A stretch of 64,000 bases of DNA from Oscillospiraceae bacterium (GCA_015065085.1 SVQW01000010.1:1-64000); one strand, 5' to 3'; shown: positions 55,656 to 64,000, numbered from the stretch's first letter. Notes: generated from the sequence alone by a model not told the origin. Translations and numbers: made by a program.

Positions 55656-56858
55656 CTACTTCATTCTGAAAATGTCAGTAGAAAACTCGCGATTTTCAAA
55701 ATCAAACAACTCACTTACCGTTACAAGGCGCCAGCCGTTGTCACAAAACCAGTCTATCAACTCCAGCGCAGCTTCTCCGGAAGCTTCATATATATCATGC
55801 ATAAGCACAACGTATCCCGAACGCGCTTTTTCTTTCACATGCTGAGAAAGTGCCGCCGGGTCTTTGACCTTCCAGTCCTCGGGGTCTACGCACCACTCTA
55901 CATGAAAAAGCCCCAATTCTTCCATTATATCAAGGCGTTCGTCACCGTATGGCGGACGAAACACCTTCGGATATACACCCGTTTTTTCATACACAATGTT
56001 CTGAGTCTTGGTAACACTCGCCAAAGCGTCTGCACGGGAAAGCTCATTGAGTTTTTCATGACGCCAGGAATGGTTACCTATCTCACAGCCGCTTTTGAGT
56101 ATTTCATTAAGTATTACGCCGTTATCGGGACATTCGAAACCCAGAACGAAAAACGTTGCTTTGGCACGTCGTTCTTTCAGTTTAGATAAAATCTTACGTG
56201 TAATATCGGGACGGTGCGGGCCATCGTCAAAAGTGAGAGCTATAACCTTTTCACCCTCTGCGGCGGGAGTGTACACCGGCGGTACATACGGAAGATTTAT
56301 ACTATTGTCATATTCGGAAAGCAATATTACGGTTTCGCTTCCGTCAGCATACAGTGTTATACTTTTATCGTCAAGGTAAAAAGGCACTTCTCCGTAAAGG
56401 TCAAACAAATCGGGGGCAACAACCGACAGAAAAAGCGGTTCACGGCTTGCAGAATAATTGAAGCTTAAAGTATTGCCGTTTTTGTCACGCATAACGATAC
56501 TGTAAAACGACTGATCGAAATAAGCATTCACCGGCAGCAGTTCTTTTCCGGATTCAACTATCTCAGATGCAACAGCTTTATTTATTTCACCATTTTCCGG
56601 AAAAAGCGGATAGTGACGAATCAAGTCATTATTGATAACCGTTTTTATTCTGCAAAATTCATTCAGTGCCGTAATTTTAACAATCGGTTGCGGAAGAGAC
56701 AGAGCAAAAATTCCGGTTTTCTCCGCTGTATTTTCACCGTTATTTTTCGGTTTGCCGCATGTAAACGCCGTCACGCAGACAATTAACACGAAAAAAACGG
56801 CGGCAAAAAGCTTTACCGAGGTTTTAAGTTTCCTCTTTTTACTTCTTTTTGCAGCCAT
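55656..56858 (-). CDS. Polysaccharide deacetylase, membrane-anchored
   Basis: A 400-residue protein with an N-terminal membrane helix (about 13-32), a beta-rich domain (about 50-195) resembling DUF3298/PdaC-type regions, and a NodB deacetylase domain (about 205-390). TFDDGPH carries the catalytic base and a metal Asp, HSWRH the two metal His, and RPPYGD and VLMHD the remaining motifs. It would deacetylate peptidoglycan or another cell-surface glycan. AAAGGAG precedes the ATG. The SCIFF maturase gene ends 13 bases upstream, so it may be part of that operon. Confidence 0.88.
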   Translation of the reverse strand: MAAKRSKKRKLKTSVKLFAAVFFVLIVCVTAFTCGKPKNNGENTAEKTGIFALSLPQPIVKITALNEFCRIKTVINNDLIRHYPLFPENGEINKAVASEIVESGKELLPVNAYFDQSFYSIVMRDKNGNTLSFNYSASREPLFLSVVAPDLFDLYGEVPFYLDDKSITLYADGSETVILLSEYDNSINLPYVPPVYTPAAEGEKVIALTFDDGPHRPDITRKILSKLKERRAKATFFVLGFECPDNGVILNEILKSGCEIGNHSWRHEKLNELSRADALASVTKTQNIVYEKTGVYPKVFRPPYGDERLDIMEELGLFHVEWCVDPEDWKVKDPAALSQHVKEKARSGYVVLMHDIYEASGEAALELIDWFCDNGWRLVTVSELFDFENREFSTDIFRMK

Positions 56859-56871
56859 TTTGATCTCTCCT

Positions 56872-58224
56872 TTATTGGGAAGCCTGAGCAGCCTTGATCA
56901 TAATAGCACACTCAACGCGCTTTCTCTCAAGCTCACAACCCATTTTATAAGGAATTTTTATATTCTTGTTGAATTTGCTGTTGTTTGCCGCGCATCCGCC
57001 TCCGCAGAAGTACTTTGCCCAGCATTTGTCACATTCGGGGTTTGAATCGATGGTAGACAGTGCAAAAGTCTTCTGAATATCATAATTATATTCTTCATCG
57101 AAAATACTGCCTATTTTAAAGCTTGTATCTCCGACAAACTGATGACAGGGGTAAATATCTCCGTTAGGAGTAACCGCCACATATTCACTTCCGGAGCCGC
57201 AACCCTTACAACGCTTATAAACGCACGGACCGTTTTCCAAATCAATCATAAAGTGGAAGAAATTAAAGTGCTTTCCGGATTTATCACGTTCGATTATAGC
57301 CTTTGCAAGCTTTTCATACTCCTCAAATATCACAGGAATATCCTCTTCGCGCAGAGCATATTTATTGTCAGCCTCAAGAACTACGGGCTCTACGGATATT
57401 TCATCAAATCCGCAATCAGCAAGATGCAGAACGTCCTTTGAAAAGTCCAGATTGTCATGTGTGAACGTACCGCGCACATAATACGAACCTGTGGTACGCT
57501 TTTCCACCAGCTTTTTATATTTGGGGAGAATCACGTCATACGAACCGCTTCCATCCTCAAACGGGCGCATTTTATCATTTACTTCTTTCCTTCCGTCAAT
57601 GGAAAGTACCACATTGTGCATTTCGGCATTGATGAAATCGATTGCCTCATCATCCAGCAAAGCACCGTTTGTAGTCATGGTGAAGCGGATATGCTTACCG
57701 CGCTTTTTCTCCTCTTCTCTACCATATTTGACAAGCTGTTTAACCACTTCAAAATTCATAAGCGGCTCACCGCCGAAGAAGTCAAGCTCAAGATTTTTTA
57801 TATGCAGAGATTTTTCCAGAAGAAAATCTATTGCCTTTTTGCCCACTTCAAGCGACATGAGGGAGCGGTCTCTGCCATAGTCACCTGCCGAAGCAAAGCA
57901 ATACTCGCAACGCATGTTACAGTCGTGGGATATGTGCAGGCACATGGATTTAATCGGGATTTTTCCATGATACAGGTCTCCCACTTCAATTTTGGGGGCA
58001 TACAGAAGTCCATTGTTCCAAAGCTCTAAAATATCAGAATAAGCTTCTTCTATTTCCTCTCGGCTGTACGGGAGACCGAAAAGCTCCTCGGGGCAGGCAG
58101 ACTTCAAAGGCGGGCAAAGCTTGTCTACCATATCATATACCGCATCCCCTACAAGATGGATTCCGTTGGAGTTTGTGTCAATTACAATGTTGTAGCCGTT
58201 TAATTTATACTTATGTATCAGCAT
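56872..58224 (-). CDS. scfB: SCIFF peptide maturase (radical SAM, thioether-forming)
   Basis: A 450-residue radical-SAM/SPASM enzyme that links cysteines of the SCIFF peptide to the alpha-carbon of nearby residues (thioether, sactipeptide-type chemistry). The CNMRCEYC cluster motif lies near residue 100; SPASM-domain cysteines (about 340-430: CKGCGSG, CHQF, CDKCWAKYFCGGGC) bind extra iron-sulfur clusters. The N-terminal part (1-85) is the peptide-recognition region typical of this family. AAAGG precedes the ATG. The precursor gene scfA lies 64 bases upstream, with a terminator hairpin between them. Confidence 0.94.
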   Translation of the reverse strand: MLIHKYKLNGYNIVIDTNSNGIHLVGDAVYDMVDKLCPPLKSACPEELFGLPYSREEIEEAYSDILELWNNGLLYAPKIEVGDLYHGKIPIKSMCLHISHDCNMRCEYCFASAGDYGRDRSLMSLEVGKKAIDFLLEKSLHIKNLELDFFGGEPLMNFEVVKQLVKYGREEEKKRGKHIRFTMTTNGALLDDEAIDFINAEMHNVVLSIDGRKEVNDKMRPFEDGSGSYDVILPKYKKLVEKRTTGSYYVRGTFTHDNLDFSKDVLHLADCGFDEISVEPVVLEADNKYALREEDIPVIFEEYEKLAKAIIERDKSGKHFNFFHFMIDLENGPCVYKRCKGCGSGSEYVAVTPNGDIYPCHQFVGDTSFKIGSIFDEEYNYDIQKTFALSTIDSNPECDKCWAKYFCGGGCAANNSKFNKNIKIPYKMGCELERKRVECAIMIKAAQASQ

Positions 58225-58238
58225 ATTAACCTTTCAAG

Positions 58239-58271
58239 AAAAAAACGGGGACTCACACAGGAACCCCCGTT
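58239..58271 (-). terminator. Hairpin between scfA and scfB
   Basis: On the minus strand AACGGGG pairs with CCCCGTT, with an adjacent T run of seven. It would stop most transcripts after scfA and let a fraction pass to scfB. Confidence 0.75.
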
Positions 58272-58288
58272 AACAAACTGCGTTTTTA

Positions 58289-58438
58289 TTATTTGTTGTC
58301 TTTCTTTTCGCACTTCTGGTTTGCAACGGTGCAAGAGGTCTTGCAAGCGGACTGGCAAGAAGCCTGGCATTCGCCGCAGCCGGAGGTCTTAACGTTCTGA
58401 GCGTAAGTATTTTTGTTAAGAGTAACGATGTTTTTCAT
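58289..58438 (-). CDS. scfA: SCIFF (six-cysteine) ribosomal peptide precursor
   Basis: A 49-residue peptide. The N-terminal leader MKNIVTLNKNTYAQNVKTSG is followed by six cysteines at 21, 24, 28, 32, 36 and 43, the pattern that names the family (Six Cysteines in Forty-Five residues). ScfB forms thioether links on it. Its role in Clostridia is unknown although the pair is nearly universal there. AGGAG lies 11 bases before the ATG, and a clear promoter (58474-58502) precedes it. Confidence 0.95.
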   Translation of the reverse strand: MKNIVTLNKNTYAQNVKTSGCGECQASCQSACKTSCTVANQKCEKKDNK

Positions 58439-58473
58439 TGTCTATATATCTCCTTTTACAATTATTTTTTACC

Positions 58474-58502
58474 ATTATAGCATAATATGCAAAAAAAATC
58501 AA
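58474..58502 (-). promoter_or_regulatory. Promoter of the scfA-scfB operon
   Basis: TTGATT (58497-58502), 17 bases, TATAAT (58474-58479) on the minus strand. Confidence 0.82.
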
Positions 58503-58574
58503 TAGAAAAAATAATTTTTGTCAGCATGTTTTTTAAAATACATCAGTTTTTTATTTTGGCGCATAGTATAAGGC

Positions 58575-58610
58575 AAAAAGGAGAGACGAAAATCGTCTCT
58601 CCTTTTTGAT
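58575..58610 (-). terminator. Terminator of the NYN-domain gene
   Basis: 15-bp perfect stem AAAAAGGAGAGACGA / TCGTCTCTCCTTTTT with a three-base loop. T runs on both sides. Confidence 0.9.
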
Positions 58611-58616
58611 AATCAA

Positions 58617-59324
58617 TCATCCGATTTTGTCTTTATTAATCTTTTTCCAGTCGGCAACCAGAATTTTCACGTTCTGTCCGCGAGCGAGCTTTTTATCTTT
58701 TTTATGAATGTAGCCGGCGTCTATCATTTCGGACAGTGCCTTTTTAACCTCATCCGGTGAAACATTGTTCTGAACGGAAAGTCTTTCCGCAGTACTCATG
58801 AACGTGGGGATTATACGCTTATTTTTTTGTGTACCGATAAATCTGAAATTTTCAACTATCATTTTGTAATACTTGTTTTTTGATTCCGGGAAAGGCAGTT
58901 CAACGCTTTTTGAAGCGGCGTCCTTGAGACGTGTGCTGAATGCCCCGCTTACACCGTATACGATTACTTTTTTACGCATTTTATTCTTCAGAAAATTTGC
59001 AACCGAAGAAAAATGTCCGTCGCCCGTGAAAATAATATGGGCATCAATATCGCTGTTATCGACGGCATTCTGATAAATGTGGTCCAGCATAATAAAATCG
59101 GTGTAGTCCTTTTTGTAATGTCCGTTGTTCTGAGTATCGATTATGGAGTTGGTAATTTTACGGATGTTTGAAATCTCATTTTTTAATTTTACGTTTGAAA
59201 AATCGGCAAAAAACACTATACTTCTGACATTGTAATTCTTCATTAAATCATCGTGCCATGCCTTGATGTCGGGACGGCTTTTGTGTATATTTTCCATGGA
59301 AATATACCAATGCTCAAAATCCAC
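58617..59324 (-). CDS. NYN domain protein (PIN-like, LabA/DUF88 family)
   Basis: At least 235 residues. The NYN (PIN-like ribonuclease) domain spans about 1-150: an N-terminal Asp (VDFEHW), FADFSN, IIDTQ and HIIFTGDGHFS supply the acidic residues. A winged-helix-like C-terminal part (about 165-225) could bind RNA or DNA. The frame's GTG at 59324 lies within the first strand and has no ribosome site. Relatives have a further stretch like LKKLFG...KAYAYVDFEHW, which is present in frame upstream to 59393. It has a GGGGTGA site but only ATA or ATT codons after it. The true start is therefore probably upstream. Confidence 0.8.
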   Translation of the reverse strand: MDFEHWYISMENIHKSRPDIKAWHDDLMKNYNVRSIVFFADFSNVKLKNEISNIRKITNSIIDTQNNGHYKKDYTDFIMLDHIYQNAVDNSDIDAHIIFTGDGHFSSVANFLKNKMRKKVIVYGVSGAFSTRLKDAASKSVELPFPESKNKYYKMIVENFRFIGTQKNKRIIPTFMSTAERLSVQNNVSPDEVKKALSEMIDAGYIHKKDKKLARGQNVKILVADWKKINKDKIG

Positions 59325-59414
59325 ATAAGCATATGCTTTCGGAAGCGTGGTGCTTTTGTTTCCAAACAGTTTTTTGAGAATACTTATACTTATTCACCCC
59401 TTTCTTCGTTTTAT

Positions 59415-59443
59415 ATTTTACAATATATTTTTTTATCTGTAAA
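59415..59443 (-). promoter_or_regulatory. Promoter of the NYN-domain gene
   Basis: TTTACA (59438-59443), 17 bases, TAAAAT (59415-59420) on the minus strand. Confidence 0.55.
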
Positions 59444-59653
59444 TTCGTATTTGTAAATAAAAAGTAAATTGAGTAAAAAAGCTATTGTAATATGGTGCGT
59501 ATGGCATTAAAATATGTATGATATACAATACCGTTGCCAAACCCAGAGCCTGTATTTTATATTTTTTGACAAATAAATTATAGATTTATCAACGGTTTTG
59601 TTATATAATCATGTTATGGCAAATCAATATATTTTCATTAAAGGAGATTAATC
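59444..59653. other. Intergenic region before the dehydrogenase operon
   Basis: AT-rich, with no gene. A TATAAT at 59604-59609 lies 45 bases before the next start codon but has no good -35. A TTGACA near 59568 is badly spaced. AAAGGAG stands before the ATG at 59654. Confidence 0.5.
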
Positions 59654-60808
59654 ATGGCTGATAACGATATCCTCAACAAATTCAAATCAAACCAAGAAGA
59701 AAAGGTTGTTGACACTTCCAAAAAGCTCAAAGTCGGTATAATCGGTACAGGCTGGATTGCGGAAGCTCACATTTCCAGCTACAAAAAATGCCCCGACATT
59801 GAAATAGTTGCCGGTGCGGACCTTGTTCCCGGCAAAGCAGAAGCGTTCTTCAAAAAGCACGGTGTTGAAGGCGTACGTTGCTACAACAGTGACGTTGAAA
59901 TGCTGGATGCCGAAAAGCTTGATGCAGTAAGCATTTGTACCTACAACTGCCAGCATGCTCCCTGTACAATCCACGCGCTGGAAAAGGGCGTTAACGTTCT
60001 TCTTGAAAAGCCCATGTGCGTTACACTTGATGAAGCTATCGAAATTATGAAAGCCGAAAAGAAGAGCGGTAAGATTCTCTCTATCGGTTTCCAGCCCCGC
60101 CTTGATGCAAACATGAAGAAAATCAAGGAAATTGTTGATTCCGGAGAGCTTGGTCAGATTTACTACATACAGACCGGTGGCGGTCGTCGCAGAGGTATCC
60201 CTACTCCTTTCGGTACTACATTTATCGAAAAGAGCACCGGCGGTATCGGTGCGTTGGGTGACATCGGATGCTATTCTCTGGACATGGTACTCAACGCTGT
60301 GGGTTATCCCAAGCCTCTCACCGTTTCCGGTTACAAATCTGCATTCTTCGGCACACAGCCCTCTTACTATCCCACTCATCCCGAGTATGCCGAAAAGTTC
60401 GGTGTTGACGACTTTGCGGCAGGCTTTGTACGTCTTGAAGGCGGCATAATTCTGGACTTCCGTATTTCCTGGGCGATGAACATGGACACCGCAGGCGACA
60501 CTCTCATTCTGGGTACCAAGGGCGGTCTGAGAATCCCCTCCACCGAATGCTGGAACGGCTCTGTCGGCGGACCTATGAAGATCTACAAGGAAATTGCAGG
60601 CAGCCAGGTTGAAATTACCGTGCCCATCATCAACGATAACACATCTCTCTTTGATAAAAAGATACGTTCTTTCCTTGATGCCGTTAAAGAGGGTTCTCCC
60701 GCACCTATTCCTTCCAGCCAAATCGTTATCAACCAGGCAATTCTGGACGGTATCGTTCGTTCTTCCGAGCTGGGCAAGGAAATTGAAATTCAGATTCCCA
60801 CATTATAA
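59654..60808 (+). CDS. Gfo/Idh/MocA family oxidoreductase
   Basis: A 384-residue NAD(P)-dependent sugar or inositol dehydrogenase. The Rossmann motif VGIIGTGWIAEAH (about 26-38), the EKPMC motif (Lys active site) and GALGDIGCYSLD (Asp, Cys/His-type site) are present. Members oxidise or reduce cyclic polyols and sugars. A 25-residue polar N-terminal extension precedes the fold. Its stop overlaps the next frame (TAATG), and a TIM-barrel isomerase follows, a common pair in polyol breakdown. Confidence 0.88.
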   Translation: MADNDILNKFKSNQEEKVVDTSKKLKVGIIGTGWIAEAHISSYKKCPDIEIVAGADLVPGKAEAFFKKHGVEGVRCYNSDVEMLDAEKLDAVSICTYNCQHAPCTIHALEKGVNVLLEKPMCVTLDEAIEIMKAEKKSGKILSIGFQPRLDANMKKIKEIVDSGELGQIYYIQTGGGRRRGIPTPFGTTFIEKSTGGIGALGDIGCYSLDMVLNAVGYPKPLTVSGYKSAFFGTQPSYYPTHPEYAEKFGVDDFAAGFVRLEGGIILDFRISWAMNMDTAGDTLILGTKGGLRIPSTECWNGSVGGPMKIYKEIAGSQVEITVPIINDNTSLFDKKIRSFLDAVKEGSPAPIPSSQIVINQAILDGIVRSSELGKEIEIQIPTL

Positions 60809-60819
60809 TGGTGAAAAAT

Positions 60820-61539
60820 ATGAATTACGGTCTTCAGTTGTATTCCATACGTGATATAACTCCCAAAGATTTTGAAGGCGCACTGAAAAAGGTTTCCGAA
60901 ATCGGATACAAAATGGTAGAGCCCGCGGGATTTTTCGGTCATGATGCAAAGGATGTTGCAGCCTGGCTTACAAAATACGGTCTTACCGTTTGCGGTACTC
61001 ACACCGGCTGGCAGGCTATTGAAAGCGATTTTGACGCAACTATCGCTTACCACAAAGCCATCGGTGCAAAACGTATAATTGTACCCGGTGCAGACACCTC
61101 TACAAAAAAATCTTTGGATGAATTCATCGATTTTGTAAATAAATATCAGCCCCTCGTAACAAAGGAAGGGTTGGAATTATTATACCACAATCACTCCCGT
61201 GAATTTCTCCCCAACAACGATGGAATCGTAGCTCATGAAGAACTTGAAAAGCGTACCGAAATTCTTTTTGAGATTGATACATACTGGGCTTTTGTTGCAA
61301 AAGCCGACCCCATCGCTCTTCTCGACAGACTCGGTAAGCGTGTCCCCGTTATTCATCTCAAGGACGGACTTGCCGACGGCACCGGAAAGTATCTGGGACA
61401 AGGCGAGGCACCTGTTGCAGCGGTACGAAAAAAGGCAATTGAACTCGGCTGTGACATTGTGGTTGAAAGCGAAGGTCTTCTCCCCAACGGTATTGAGGAA
61501 GTAACTCAATGCTTTAATTACCTTAAGACACTTGATTAA
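60820..61539 (+). CDS. Sugar phosphate isomerase/epimerase (TIM barrel)
   Basis: A 239-residue xylose-isomerase-like TIM barrel, with NYGLQLYSIRD at the start, LLYHNHSREF, EIDTYWAF and VIHLKDG segments carrying the metal ligands, and VVESEGL at the end. The frame starts at 60808, but the ATG at 60820 follows GGTGA and matches the family N terminus. It is cotranscribed with the dehydrogenase. It is distantly related to the gene at 54707 but is not a close copy. Confidence 0.85.
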   Translation: MNYGLQLYSIRDITPKDFEGALKKVSEIGYKMVEPAGFFGHDAKDVAAWLTKYGLTVCGTHTGWQAIESDFDATIAYHKAIGAKRIIVPGADTSTKKSLDEFIDFVNKYQPLVTKEGLELLYHNHSREFLPNNDGIVAHEELEKRTEILFEIDTYWAFVAKADPIALLDRLGKRVPVIHLKDGLADGTGKYLGQGEAPVAAVRKKAIELGCDIVVESEGLLPNGIEEVTQCFNYLKTLD

Positions 61540-61556
61540 AAATACTTTGTACCAAT

Positions 61557-61579
61557 ACGGGCGCACGCTGTGCGTCCGT
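61557..61579 (+). terminator. Possible terminator between the isomerase and sulP genes
   Basis: ACGG-G-CGCAC pairs with GTGCG-T-CCGT around a three-base loop. Only short T stretches follow, so it is weak. Confidence 0.4.
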
Positions 61580-61608
61580 TTGGTGCGTTTGGAAAGAAGC
61601 TGAAAACA

Positions 61609-63141
61609 TTGGTAAAAAAATACATAAACGATTTAAAAAAGGAATTCAAAGGCTATAATCTTTCAAGCCTTACCAAAGATATAATGGCAGGTCTTACGGT
61701 TTGTGCCGTAGCTCTGCCTCTCGCCATAGCATTCGGTGTAGGCTCCGGTGCCGATGCCGCCGCGGGGCTCATTACTGCCATTCTTTCAGGTATAGTAATG
61801 AGCCTTTTGTCGGGCGCATCCTTCCAGATATCCGGTCCTACCGGCGCCATGACAGCGGTGCTCATGGTTATAGTTGCAAAGTACGGACTTAACGGTGTAT
61901 TTGTTGCATCGCTCTTTGCGGGAATCATAATTCTCATTTGCGGAATTTTCAAGCTCGGAAAGCTTGTGGGGCTTATCCCAATGCCGGTCGTTACAGGCTT
62001 TACCTCGGGTATCGCAGTTATAATTGCCATGGGGCAGATTGATAACTTTTTCGGAACGACCTCTGTTGGAGAAACTGCACTCGAAAAAATAGGCTCATAT
62101 TCCGAGTTGGGATTTCCTCCCAACTTACAAGCCGTTATATGCGGTCTTGCGGTAATCGCCATTATGGTGGTTTACCCCAAAAAGTGGAATGCGAAAGTTC
62201 CTTCTTCTCTCATTTCCATTATTATTGTGGGAATTCTCAGCTATGTTCTCAAGTTCGACGTTGCAAAGGTTGGCGACATTCCCCGCACACTGCTTCCCGA
62301 AAACAGGCTGATACTGGGTTCGCTTGATTTTAGCAGTATTACGGGTCTTATCTCCCCTGCAATCACCATTGCCGCACTGGGAATGATTGAAAGCCTTTTG
62401 TGCGGTGCAAGTGCTTCCAGAATGAAAAACGAAGAATTTGATGCCGATCGTGAGCTCATTGCTCAAGGTGTGGGTAATATTATTATTCCTTTCTTCGGAG
62501 GTGTCCCCTCCACTGCCGCCATTGCACGTACCAGTGTTGCCATAAAGAGCGGATGTCAGACAAGGCTTTGCGGTGTATTTCATTCCGTAGCATTGCTCGC
62601 TTCCATGTTCCTACTCGGTCCCGTTATGGCTCAGCTTCCTCTTTCCGCACTGGCGGGAGTTCTTATGGTAACCGCATGGAGAATGAACGAATGGCACATG
62701 ATCAAAGAGTTTTTCTCTAAGAAAATGCTGGGTGCTGTTTCAAAATTCCTCATTACCATGATTGCCACTGTTGTTTTCGACCTTACGGTTGCGATTGTTA
62801 TAGGTATTGTTTATTCTCTTGTTCTCTTTGCGATAAAGGTTTTGAAACACAAAGCAACAAAGCAGTGCAAGCTGGGAACAGACATTCTCGAAGACGGAGA
62901 ATGTGCAACAATCAAACTTTACGGATGCATGGCATTTGTCAATGTTCCCAAGCTCAAATCGGTTTTTGAGGGTATAAAAGGCAAATACAACCGTATTACG
63001 ATAGATACTCAGGCGGTTACCGTGTGTGACACATCAGGTGTTTATGCACTTAAGGATATCAAAAATGAACTGGGTGCCGAAATAGTAAACATCAACAAAA
63101 GCCAAGAAGCTCTATTTTTGAAATCAGGAGTAACCAAATAA
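61609..63141 (+). CDS. SulP family anion transporter with STAS domain
   Basis: A 510-residue membrane protein with ten or more helices. The sulfate transporter signature region (LPLAIAFGVGSGADAAAGL; ISGPTGAMTAV) is at the N-terminal side, and a STAS domain is at the end (about 430-510). Family members move sulfate, bicarbonate or dicarboxylates. The longest frame begins with GTG at 61570, inside the hairpin 61557-61579. I prefer the TTG at 61609, with GGAAAGAAG ten bases upstream. The acyltransferase gene overlaps its stop by one base. Confidence 0.83.
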   Translation: MVKKYINDLKKEFKGYNLSSLTKDIMAGLTVCAVALPLAIAFGVGSGADAAAGLITAILSGIVMSLLSGASFQISGPTGAMTAVLMVIVAKYGLNGVFVASLFAGIIILICGIFKLGKLVGLIPMPVVTGFTSGIAVIIAMGQIDNFFGTTSVGETALEKIGSYSELGFPPNLQAVICGLAVIAIMVVYPKKWNAKVPSSLISIIIVGILSYVLKFDVAKVGDIPRTLLPENRLILGSLDFSSITGLISPAITIAALGMIESLLCGASASRMKNEEFDADRELIAQGVGNIIIPFFGGVPSTAAIARTSVAIKSGCQTRLCGVFHSVALLASMFLLGPVMAQLPLSALAGVLMVTAWRMNEWHMIKEFFSKKMLGAVSKFLITMIATVVFDLTVAIVIGIVYSLVLFAIKVLKHKATKQCKLGTDILEDGECATIKLYGCMAFVNVPKLKSVFEGIKGKYNRITIDTQAVTVCDTSGVYALKDIKNELGAEIVNINKSQEALFLKSGVTK

Positions 63142-63950
63142 TGAAAAATCTGCTCACTACCCGCTTCATAAATCTTGGTTTGGGTCAAAAGTTAAACAGT
63201 CTTTTTGTTGAAAAGCTTGCAGACTTCGACATGGACAAGTTGATACCTGCGCAAAAAGCCGAAAATCCCGGGGATTACCTTATGAATCTGGGTGACTGTT
63301 TTCTCAATCTGGTATACATCCTTGCGGATATGGACAACGCAATGATAAAATACAAGAAGAAAAACATACCGGACGATATCATACTTGATTCGCTCAACGA
63401 TGTAGGCGTATGGGTTATGAATCATTACAATTCAACAGGTGAAATAGGTTTTGCAACCATTCCCTGGGAATGTGCGATTCACAATGTAAAAGTCATAAAA
63501 ATAGGACGGTTGCAATACGCTCATCAGGCTTGTGAAACAGCCTCCCCGGCTCACGGGCTAAAAGTAGGCGACAATGTCATTTACATGCACATTCAGGAGG
63601 GTCCCGGACTAACCCCTGAGGCTTGCCGTGAATCGATTGCACGGGCAAAGGAATTTTACAGACAATATTTCCCGGAATTTGAGTACAAGTACATGGTATG
63701 CCACAGTTGGATGCTTGACCCGGCATTGCCCGGAATGGTAAAGCCGGATTCAAATCTTGCTATGTTCTACAAAATGTTTGAAGTGGTGGAAACCTCGCCT
63801 TCTCAGTCTGCGATGAAGCGCGTATTCGGCCCCGATGCTCAAAAGCCGGTAGAAGAATTACCAGAAAACTCCACACTGCAAAAAAACATGAAAGCCTTTC
63901 TTCTGGGCGGCGGAGAGCTTTCCATCGGCTTTGGAGTGCTTAAAGCTTAA
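63141..63950 (+). CDS. Acyltransferase domain protein (GNAT-like, DUF5596 type)
   Basis: A 269-residue protein resembling the acyltransferase family with an N-terminal helical domain and a GNAT-like C-terminal domain (DUF5596). The segment YMHIQEGPGLTPEACRESI and MVCHSWMLDPAL are typical. The start overlaps the SulP stop (TAATG), so both are translated together. The acyl donor and acceptor are unknown. Confidence 0.7.
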   Translation: MKNLLTTRFINLGLGQKLNSLFVEKLADFDMDKLIPAQKAENPGDYLMNLGDCFLNLVYILADMDNAMIKYKKKNIPDDIILDSLNDVGVWVMNHYNSTGEIGFATIPWECAIHNVKVIKIGRLQYAHQACETASPAHGLKVGDNVIYMHIQEGPGLTPEACRESIARAKEFYRQYFPEFEYKYMVCHSWMLDPALPGMVKPDSNLAMFYKMFEVVETSPSQSAMKRVFGPDAQKPVEELPENSTLQKNMKAFLLGGGELSIGFGVLKA

Positions 63951-63966
63951 TTACAGCATATCAAAA

Positions 63967-64000
63967 AGAGAGATAAATCCTTTTAAGGCTTTGTCTCTCT
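63967..64000 (+). terminator. Terminator after the acyltransferase gene, cut by the window end
   Basis: AGAGAGA (63967-63973) pairs with TCTCTCT (63994-64000). The T tail, if any, lies outside the window. Confidence 0.6.

Noticed and set aside
59687-60721. 344-codon minus-strand frame opposite the Gfo/Idh/MocA gene
   Set aside because: Antisense shadow; the plus-strand gene has clear motifs and a ribosome site.

Overview
The window looks like chromosomal DNA of an uncultured, anaerobic, gut- or rumen-type Clostridia (Firmicutes). The main pointers are a SCIFF (six-cysteine) peptide with its radical-SAM maturase, SLH-domain surface proteins, cohesin and dockerin modules, an AT-leaning genome with near-consensus TTGACA/17/TATAAT promoters, Gram-positive Shine-Dalgarno sites, and a Firmicutes-type str operon. 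No phage, transposon, CRISPR array or plasmid gene was found.

Layout. 1-330 holds a promoter, a folded leader and only the 5' half of a tRNA-Leu(CAG). 330-3820 holds a DUF2156 protein, trmL, and an AMP-ligase/acyl carrier protein pair. 4005-11843 is a surface/glycan block: SLH-anchored phosphodiester glycosidase, MFS transporter, GH29 fucosidase, and two paralogous SGNH hydrolases, one apparently lipid-anchored and one SLH-anchored. 11903-20888 holds housekeeping and small membrane genes: copA with a nested copZ, radC, a Cys-rich orphan, apgM, an SDR reductase with HAAS and DUF4097 membrane proteins, DUF378, and an alpha/beta hydrolase. 21125-28051 is a two-gene secreted operon: a 1854-residue protein with seven copies of an unrecognised ~175-residue module plus Ig-like, InlB-type, cohesin and dockerin modules, followed by a two-cohesin protein. 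28512-36580 holds a nucleotide-sugar dehydratase, a lipoprotein, an AraC regulator with a DMT exporter, archaeal-type proS and a PhoP/PhoR-like two-component system.

36626-39931 is an operon read on the minus strand, ribU, a TIM-barrel glycosidase and birA, led by an FMN riboswitch with its own terminator. 40146-52517 is the core information-processing block, all on the minus strand: rpoB-rpoC, then L7Ae-like gene-rpsL-rpsG-fusA-tuf. A five-gene tRNA cluster (Phe, Gly, Val, Asp, Thr) lies upstream of rpoB where rplKAJL would usually be. 53626-58438 holds an SGNH hydrolase and a sugar isomerase, then scfA (SCIFF)-scfB-polysaccharide deacetylase. 58617-64000 holds an NYN-domain protein with a doubtful start codon, a Gfo/Idh/MocA dehydrogenase with a TIM-barrel isomerase, a SulP transporter and a GNAT-like acyltransferase.

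The most unusual points are: the seven-repeat cohesin-dockerin protein and its operon partner; the split tRNA-Leu with a repeated anticodon-loop sequence and a folded leader; the FMN riboswitch whose transcript extends into a glycosidase and birA and has no obvious promoter of its own; the in-frame nested copZ; and the NYN gene with a good ribosome-binding site but no standard start codon behind it. All calls come from reading the sequence; no database search or folding program was run.
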